NCBI GenBank assembly: GCA_002751075.1
Contig: NAOQ01000230.1
Coordinates: forward strand, 80,033-99,657
Origin: Ichthyophonus hoferi
Taxonomy: Eukaryota; Opisthokonta; Ichthyosporea; Ichthyophonida; Ichthyophonidae
Direction: 5' to 3'
Length of the DNA: 19,625 nt
Shown: one piece after another, positions 13,063 through 19,625 of the stretch
Numbering within the stretch: position 1 is the stretch's first letter
Layout of the letters: every line of letters starts with the position of its first letter
The notes under the pieces: model-generated
Databases searched by the model: none
Told to the model about the DNA's origin: nothing
What the model saw: only the letters and a program-made list of their open reading frames with translations
Made by a program: the position numbers and the translations under genes

Positions 13063-14089
13063 CTTAAGATAATTTATAATTATATTCTTAGCTAGACAAG
13101 ATTTTGCTAAAGATTGATAACACATTTATATAGCATCTAATGCAAACAAGATTTATTATAATAACACAGTGTATTGTCAGCCAGATTCATAAACTAAAGC
13201 AAGGAATTATATATAATATCATATTGATCATGAAATTAAATTAGTCAAACCGCCCCACCAATGTGCAATAAACGTATTTATGATGTCAACCACTACCAAA
13301 GAATGTCTATGTTTATCATGCTTGCATACTGGTTTTCTCACTCAATCTGATTAATCAAATAAGAATATGTACACTCTTCATATAATATAAAGAGCATCGA
13401 GAGCAAAAAACAAAGCAATCCAGACGGACAGAAGTAACAGTAGTAGATCTAACACAAATTCGGTAAAGCAGCTTTGTGAAAAGCATTGTTTTATCCTTAT
13501 CATAGCTAGAAAAAATGCTCAAATACTCGAGTTCTCTAATTCAATATTATTTTATAACATAATAATGCTAATGATTTCATCAACTTGGAGAACAATAAAT
13601 TTTAATGGTGATACAGTAAATGTGTTAGGTAGTCTAATAGATAAGAGTTAGACACTATTGACAAAACATAAACCACAGTGACACGGTATAAGTTATACGA
13701 TGGATCTTATCCTACATGGATTTTTACAATCGTCCTGAATGTGAGTATGTTTGATTTCAATTTTATAGTATCAAATATACCTTTATGTAGGTCCATGCCA
13801 TGGTATGGACTGTGACGAATAGTGATGATACATATTTTTGGTAATTAATTAGGAGTCTGGATTTGAGTAAGATTAGTTTTGGTAAACACTACATTACAGG
13901 CTGAAATAGACATGCCCTACTATGTACTATATGTATACCTTGAACCGAATATATGTCATATTGTTAAGGTATATGTATGATAATATATTGATTAATTAAT
14001 TTTGTTGTATGTTGTAGCTTGTCAAGCATTCAGCATAACACCAACTCATAAATCACAGCAAGAGTAATTACTAAATATATAATAAAAAG
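13063..14089. other. AT-rich DNA without a gene
   Basis: I see nothing that can be named in this stretch. There are no open frames above background and no clear repeat structure. Confidence 0.45.
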
Positions 14090-14430
14090 ATAAATGTAAT
14101 ATGTGATCAATATAAGAAATAATAACAAATAATAAACATAATTATGTATAATATATATAATGATAGTAAAAAATAACAAATAAAAAATAAAATGAAAAAT
14201 AATAAAAATAATAAATATAACAATAAATATAATAATTATAATATAATCAGTATAATCCACATACTCGATATAATCAATATAACAAATATAATAAAATAAT
14301 AAACAATAATTATAATAAATATAGTAAGTATAATAAATGTAATAAAATATAATAAATATAATAAATATAATAAATATAATAAATATAATAAATGTAATAA
14401 ATATAATAAATATAGTAAATGTAGTTAGTA
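14090..14430. repeat. Nine-base AT satellite (TAATAAATA)n
   Basis: A degenerate array of TAATAAATA-type units is best preserved at about 14340-14415, where several perfect copies follow one another. The long minus-strand open frame across it (14030-14476, Ile/Tyr/Phe repeats) is a by-product of the repeat containing no stop in one frame and is not a gene. The array ends about 250 bases before the ANAPC5 promoter region. Confidence 0.85.
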
Positions 14431-14681
14431 CATGTAATGTAATAAATACTATTTTATAATGAATTTCCCCGCCCAAGTTAGATTGTATTTACTTTATCTT
14501 GACACCAATATATAATAATAATTGTTTATGTTTAAGTCAATAATAACAAATAATATAATTATACAAGATTTATATTTATTTATTTTTTCTTTTAGCCCAG
14601 GCCTAGATTCCTTCTCGCGTATCAAATAATACAAAAGCTCTTATTTTATTTTATCTGGCAGAACCTAGTAAAAACAATTGT

Positions 14682-14700
14682 GGGTTAGGGTTAGGGTTAG
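14682..14700 (+). promoter_or_regulatory. Telomere-like GGGTTAGGG tract upstream of ANAPC5
   Basis: Three tandem TTAGGG-type units (19 bases) end 38 bases before the ANAPC5 ATG. The rest of the neighbourhood is AT-rich, so this tract is conspicuous. Telobox-like elements in promoters bind Tbf1/TRF-type Myb factors in fungi and plants; that role here is inference. A relic of telomere-repeat insertion at a healed break is the alternative. Confidence 0.65.
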
Positions 14701-14738
14701 AGTGCTCTCTACAGGTGATATAGGTTGTGATAAACAAC

Positions 14739-14798
14739 ATGGCTGCCCTCACAGAGCAGAGTCAACGCTCTCTTCTGAATGTCATAACACCACATAAG
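14739..14798 (+). CDS. ANAPC5: ANAPC5 exon 1
   Basis: Twenty whole codons, MAALTEQSQRSLLNVITPHK, end at a GTAGAG donor. The context aacaacATGG is a good eukaryotic start. The splice falls inside the conserved TP-x-K-I-A motif. Confidence 0.88.
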
Positions 14799-17700
14799 GT
14801 AGAGTAAATATCTTTTCCTCTGTCTACCTTCTTTGTTTCATTTTTTTCTTCTTGGTTTATTTTTTCTATTCCTCTTTCTATATGTAGGCATATAAGCTAC
14901 TTATACATTTTTATAATACTTTGCCCTTTCTCTATTTAGACATGTCACCCTGTCTCTCTTTCAGTCTCTTTCATTCTTCATACACTCACGCTGAAATTTA
15001 CTATCTATATTTACTACGTTATATGCATATATTCATGTGCATTTGTTTAGGTATATTGTGATATATTCAGTTCACCTATATACATACATCTGTTCATGCG
15101 TTTATTAATTACACACTTTCATAGTTTTCTCTTCTGTTGAAGATTATTCTCCTATATAACATCGCCCGTGATTCCTAGTTGTATGCATATTATTAGTCTT
15201 ATGGTTATGTATGTATGTACGTTAGTATGTTTCTGCTATGCTATACTAAAGTACCACACATGTATTATGGGTTAAGCTGAGAGGGGGAGTGAAGGGGAAG
15301 AGAATATTGAATATAAAGAATGGCTTTAACAAGGAAAATAGGTCATTTTTTGTTTTTGTATGGCTTCATTCGTTATAATATTATAATACTATTTTGCAAG
15401 ATTATTATAATTCTACAATACTATAATGCTATAATGCTGTAATGCTGTAATACTGCAATGCTGTAACACTACAACAAACACTACAACACTATAATACTAT
15501 AACACTATAGTACAATACTACTATAACACTATAACACTACTATACTATAATGCTGTAACATTAATACTATAATAATCTAATGTTATAACAATATAATACT
15601 ATATCGTTATGTTACTATAGTACTGCAAACCTTCAATACCAGAATGCCATATTACTATAATACTACTATACTATAATACCGTAATACTATATTACCATAA
15701 TATTATATTACTAAAGTACTGTGATACTACAATACTATAGCACTATAGCTCTATAACCCTGTAATACTAGAAAACTAAAAATTAGAAAATTTTAGCACTA
15801 TTATACTATAATACTATACTACTATATTACCATATTAATATATTCTTATTCCTATATTACTGTAATACTACAAGGCTATAACATCACAGTACCATAATAC
15901 TACAATACTATAGTACTATAATGCATAATGCTATAATGCTGTAACTTTATAATATAATAATACTGTAATACTATAATGATAGAATATTATAATACCATAA
16001 TACAGGGTATAAAGAGCAACTGTATTTGGATAGAGTTTAACACAGGTTATACTGATTGTTATTTATAAGTTATCATCCCTTATATAAGTATTTGAGAAAT
16101 TATTTGTTTGTGATAATAATTATTAACAGTATTATAATTACTTTCATTTCTTACTCTATCTCCACACATACCCTTTCTTTTTATATTTTCATTCCCAATA
16201 GAAATACATATATACTCTATATAGTTATCAATATACCATATATAGTTATATAGATAGCAACATACGCCTTTCTCTCTCTCTGTATATTAAGATATAAATT
16301 AGTATTTTTTTTTCCTATTATACATCATGTTTTCCTTCAATTAATGTTTTCATACACACATATACATCCTCATCTCTCTGTTCCCATCACAGATAGCATT
16401 ATTGGTATTATTGGTAGATTGTCTTAATCGATTGACTGATATTGCTGACTGCAATATTATATTACAATTTCTAGTGAAAACTATCAAGGTATTTCTCTTC
16501 TTATTTTATATTCATCTTTCGTTTCTCCTGTTAGACATATTTATGCTAATTACTCTCACATTCCTCCTACATACTCATATATATCTATTCCCCTTTATAT
16601 ACTGTGGCATATAAGATAACTACGTCATGTGGAGATACCCGACAAGCTAAAACAATTCCTTCTCGTGTGCGTCTCTTGCTTATTTTAATTTTTAATTTTT
16701 GTTTTAATTTTCGTTTGGATTTTCGTTTGGATTTTCGTTTGGATTTTATTTTTATTTTTTATTATTTTTATTTAGTTATGATAGTATATGTATTTACATC
16801 AACGACAATATATAAAAGAAATTGTGTGATATATACATACAAATACACATGCCAGTATATTATGTATCTATTGTATCAATGACTCAATTTAAATTTTCTT
16901 GCCATTACAACCAGTCGAACCCAACGTAAACATTTATTACAATAAAGATCACATGTATTCTACTAGCTTAACTTATTTATATACATACATCTGTACATGC
17001 ATGCATACATACATACATACGCGCAATACACTTACAAGTTATTTATATTACTAAATATAAATGTATATATTGCATTATACTAATATCAACACACACATAA
17101 ACACACGTATACAACCATTCTTTTCATTCTCTATTTATCTATGTGCGTATACTTTTCTCTCTTTTATTTTCGTTTATCTTAATACACTATAATCCTTTAT
17201 AAACATTGGACATGGAGGTTACATCATATTAAAAAACATAGAATTAAGTACTGACAAGGGCTCTAATTATGGTAAAATAAGGCTACTATATCATTACTAC
17301 TAATTAGAGACACTTACATAGTATATCCTATCATATCTTATTATAGTATACTATATCATACTAATCATACCACTAATTAAGTGATACTGATATAGTAGAC
17401 TATATTATAACCTAGCATAACCTATCATATCATACCATCTTATATTATATCATACTATCAAAAAAGAAATACTGATATAGTATATCCTATCCTATCATAT
17501 AGTACATTATCTCATATCCTACTATATCCTAGTTAAGCAATACAAATGGGAGATATAGGGGGGTCTGACAGTGTAATTTCCCCACAGGATGAAAATACGC
17601 CCCAGGCAGACCTTGGCTCCCTAGTTGCCCAACTGTCTTCGATGCCTAGGTTAGATTAGTTATTTATGTTTATTCTTATCTTGTTTTGGATTTATGGTGT

Positions 17701-19277
17701 GAATATTTAGTGATCTATAGTTGTTCAAGACTGATCGTAACGATATATTGGTGTTATGGGCTAATAATTTACGATTAGTTAACGATTAATTTACGATTAA
17801 TTTACGATTAATTTACGATTACTAACGAATAGCGTCATATTTCATTAGTTAAATACCATTTATAGACATTCACATTAAATATAACACCAATTTACACGCA
17901 TTTATTAAGAAAAAGAGTCAATACTGTGTGCGTTTTATAATAATAGTGATTTAACCGTAATATGTATAATAAATCGGCGCCATTTTCAAATGATATATAT
18001 ACACTAGTATATAGTTGCAGGTATGGCAAAGCATATATACGTATATACCTATACATCCACATCTATACACAAGCCACTACCCTAAACTAAACCCATAACA
18101 AACACAGTGCCAATGGTGCCGATGTACCTAGAATTGTGGATTCAATGGTAGAAACCTTGCAGTTAATTGACAGTCCTGAAGTATTATGCACGTTATTTGA
18201 TGCTTTGCAGACATGCCACGTCAATGAAAATGGAATGGCAAGTGAAATCTTGGCTCAATTACATAAAAATACTGGCATACCTACATACATACCTACTTAA
18301 TTATTAATATGATCATAAACACATACACATACATATTAACATTTGCATTGGCACATACATTAACATGTATAAACTCAACTAAACACCCTCATCACTCCTA
18401 CGAGATGGTAGTAGAAAAACAGATGAGCGCTTTCAGAGTCAACTCTTCTGAATTACTTTGTTATACTATTAATTCAATCTTTCACTCGATATATATATAT
18501 ATGCATACGTATATTTACTGCTTTAACCAATTTTTATGGCCATTCTAGATATATATTTCAGTATGAGTCCACACAGTATAGTATAGTATAGTATGCATTG
18601 TATGGTATAGTATAGTATAGTATTGTATAGTATAGTATAGTATAGTATTGTATTGTATTGTATTGTATTGTATTGTATTGTATTTTATTGTATTGTATTG
18701 TATAGTTTAGTATAGTATTATATTGTATTGTATAATATAGTATAGTATTGTATTGTATTGTGCAGTATACTACAATAAGACGCTATCACACTATCACACT
18801 AACAACTATTTTTGAAATAATCTAACAAAACCAGGTTGAAATTACTGCTGGAAGTCTAATAGGAATTTTTGTTCGTACCATGCGCCTGACATTTGACCAA
18901 TTATCATTTGGGGGGCTTAAGACCCTATTTGATCAGGTAGTTGCCTATGCAAACAAGTAAGCATTGACCTATATATATGCCTACCACTTCAACGAACTAT
19001 AATATACACAATACATATATTCATACATATATTTCCATATTAAGGACATGTTTTCTTAATTGGCTATATAGTGGGTGGAATGTAGACATTCTTTGTATAA
19101 ATATGGAAGGAGTAGTGTAAAGATGGAAAAGTAATTATATGCATTCATGACATTGTAAACTGATTTGCTTGGGTACCTAGACTGCCTTCAAGGAAGCTAG
19201 ATATGACGCACAACCAATCAGAGGGCACCTCGTTTGATATGGCCAGTGATATGGAGATGGATATGTCTTTCGATGAG
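14739..19277 (+). CDS. ANAPC5: Anaphase-promoting complex subunit 5, N-terminal part (gene runs off the window)
   Basis: APC5 is a TPR-containing scaffold subunit of the APC/C, the nuclear ubiquitin ligase that triggers anaphase and mitotic exit by marking cyclin B and securin for degradation. Six exons join in phase to 567 bases (189 residues): 14739-14798, 16393-16488, 17588-17649, 18108-18237, 18835-18956 and 19181-19277. ITPHKIALLVLLVDC matches the conserved VTPYKIAVLVLLNEM of human APC5, and SLIGIFVRTMRLTFDQLSF matches SVVGLFLRHMILAYSKLSF. An acidic Met-rich segment (FDMASDMEMDMSFDE) follows at the same place as in human. This is the N-terminal helical domain; the TPR repeats, which make up most of the roughly 750-residue protein, would lie beyond the right edge. 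The ATG at 14739 has an in-frame TAG at 14721. The N-terminus is shorter than in human APC5. Introns are 183-1594 bases and rich in tandem repeats. Confidence 0.9.
15370..16005. repeat. Eight-base degenerate satellite (TATAATAC)n in ANAPC5 intron 1
   Basis: About 630 bases of imperfect TATAATAC / TATAACAC / TATAGTAC / TATAATGC units fill the middle of intron 1. The units drift into runs of one variant (for example ataatgctgtaatgctg), a sign of repeated local slippage. Confidence 0.85.
16393..16488 (+). CDS. ANAPC5: ANAPC5 exon 2
   Basis: Thirty-two whole codons follow the acceptor cccatcacag, starting IALLVLLVDCLNRLTDIADC, and end at the donor GTATTT. It continues the conserved motif begun in exon 1. 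Confidence 0.9.
16708..16743 (+). repeat. Three perfect copies of TTTTCGTTTGGA
   Basis: A 12-base unit is repeated three times without a mismatch in ANAPC5 intron 2. Because 12 is divisible by three, the frame across it reads a repeated FRLD peptide, which explains the spurious open frame at 16604-16882. Confidence 0.9.
16979..17021 (+). repeat. (ATAC)n / GCAT microsatellite
   Basis: A four-base microsatellite (atacatacat, catgcatgcat) lies in ANAPC5 intron 2. Confidence 0.75.
17280..17535. repeat. Degenerate ATACTATATC-type tandem in ANAPC5 intron 2
   Basis: The stretch is built of short actatatcata / cctatcatat variants and includes a longer direct repeat: ATACTGATATAGTA occurs near 17384 and again near 17470. 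It looks like a relative of the eight-base satellite of intron 1. Confidence 0.7.
17588..17649 (+). CDS. ANAPC5: ANAPC5 exon 3
   Basis: The acceptor tttccccacag is followed by DENTPQADLGSLVAQLSSMP and two further bases, then GTTAGA. It splices in phase from exon 2. Sequence conservation is weaker here, so a small missed exon between 2 and 3 cannot be excluded. Confidence 0.8.
17766..17822 (+). repeat. Eleven-base tandem ATTTACGATTA
   Basis: About five copies, three of them perfect, of ATTTACGATTA lie in ANAPC5 intron 3, shortly after exon 3. Each copy carries one CpG, unusual in this AT-rich DNA. Confidence 0.85.
18108..18237 (+). CDS. ANAPC5: ANAPC5 exon 4, with a likely GC donor
   Basis: After aaacacag the frame reads SANGADVPRIVDSMVETLQL and onward. 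No phase-0 GT donor fits. ATG followed by GCAAGT at 18238 matches the strict consensus of GC-AG introns and leaves the right phase for exon 5. The frame stays open to a TAA at 18298, so the alternative is a longer exon with another non-standard donor or a retained-intron end. Confidence 0.75.
18575..18770 (+). repeat. Pentanucleotide microsatellite (GTATA/GTATT)n
   Basis: About 200 bases of five-base units alternate in blocks between GTATA and GTATT in ANAPC5 intron 4, ending about 65 bases before exon 5. The block structure suggests slippage of each variant separately. Confidence 0.92.
18835..18956 (+). CDS. ANAPC5: ANAPC5 exon 5
   Basis: The acceptor aaaaccag is followed by VEITAGSLIGIFVRTMRLTF, the best conserved part of the gene. 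The exon could stop at CAG/GTAGTT (18935), but reading on to AACAA/GTAAGC gives the stronger donor and the correct phase with exon 6. Confidence 0.88.
19181..19277 (+). CDS. ANAPC5: ANAPC5 exon 6
   Basis: The acceptor gggtacctag is followed by LPSRKLDMTHNQSEGTSFDM and an acidic Met-rich stretch, with a GTAATT donor at 19278. It ends in phase 0. The remaining 348 bases of the window look like intron. Confidence 0.85.
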
Positions 19278-19625
19278 GTAATTAGTCTAGGATAATTAAA
19301 ATAATTAAGGGTAATTGGGATTAATTGAGGTTAACTATGTGTCTTACTGGTACATTGATTTTTAGGTGATAAATATCATTGGATAATGTGTATCTAATTA
19401 TTTAAGTTGGTTAAAAGGGCTAGGATGGTTATCAAGTAAACTAAGTAGGTATTGGTTATATGTATAATTATTCCTGACATATAGTCTAGGAAATATAGGG
19501 TTTGCATGCTTAGAGAGATATAGGTGCCTTAAAATAATAGATGTTATTATTTGATGGGGAAATGCATTTGTTTTCTTATTATACTATTATGTTGTTGTAC
19601 TATTATACTATTATACTATTATACT
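19278..19625 (+). other. Start of ANAPC5 intron 6, ending in an eight-base tandem
   Basis: No exon is recognised after 19277. The final 45 bases are perfect or near-perfect TATTATAC units that continue past the window edge, again close to the intron 1 satellite. Confidence 0.6.

Noticed and set aside
14030-14476. 148-codon minus-strand open frame rich in Ile, Tyr and Phe
   Set aside because: It is the translation of the TAATAAATA satellite, which lacks stops in that frame; no protein-like complexity remains.
14682-14700. A chromosome end or telomere
   Set aside because: Only three repeat units are present and unique gene sequence continues on both sides.
16604-16882. 92-codon plus-strand open frame with FRLDFRLDFRLD
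   Set aside because: The repeat peptide comes from the 12-base intronic tandem; the frame lies inside ANAPC5 intron 2.
16903-16925. T-arm-like string GGGTTCGACTGG on the minus strand, considered as a tRNA
   Set aside because: The stem bases around the loop do not pair, and no acceptor, D or anticodon arm could be placed.
16912-16966. Possible extra ANAPC5 exon after ttacaaccag
   Set aside because: Exons 2 and 3 already join in phase, and no donor was found that would keep this segment in phase.

Overview
The window is AT-rich (by eye roughly 70% A+T) nuclear DNA from an intron-bearing eukaryote. Two genes are recognisable from protein sequence alone: a cytosolic-type acetoacetyl-CoA thiolase on the minus strand (complete, three exons) and the 5' part of ANAPC5, the APC/C subunit 5, on the plus strand (six exons, running off the right edge). 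A third multi-exon gene on the plus strand at the left end encodes a small, mostly helical-looking protein that I could not identify. Introns are long for the exon size (about 200 to 1600 bases), exons are short, splice sites are mostly GT-AG, and one ANAPC5 intron appears to be GC-AG. The thiolase sequence, the ANAPC5 and a TTAGGG-type repeat fit an opisthokont, perhaps an early-branching animal or unicellular relative, but the window alone does not settle this.

Layout. 1-419: no gene seen. 420-3480: unknown plus-strand gene with about five exons; an in-frame TGA sits 20 codons before a TAA in its last exon. 3481-4685: convergent intergenic DNA with one GC-richer open patch. 4686-6887: thiolase (exons at 6887-6349, 5709-5535 and 5150-4686). 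6888 to about 7640: no gene seen. About 7640-9945: decayed minus-strand coding tract of unknown family, broken several times. 9975-10080: small CpG-rich island with a paired GGGTACCG motif. 10080-14090: very AT-rich DNA with a T-tract, an AATAAA + A13 junction that looks like a retroposed end, and short degraded open stretches. 14090-14430: nine-base AT satellite. 14682-14700: GGGTTAGGG tract in the ANAPC5 promoter region. 14739-19277: ANAPC5 exons 1-6, with introns filled by simple tandem arrays. 19278-19625: start of the next ANAPC5 intron.

The genes do not form a functional unit: thiolase feeds the mevalonate pathway and ANAPC5 is a scaffold of the cell-cycle ubiquitin ligase. No conserved system such as a defence island, CRISPR or biosynthetic cluster is visible. 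The most unusual signals are the telomere-like promoter tract, the in-frame TGA, the GC-AG intron, the decayed coding tract and the family of related short tandem repeats that invade introns.
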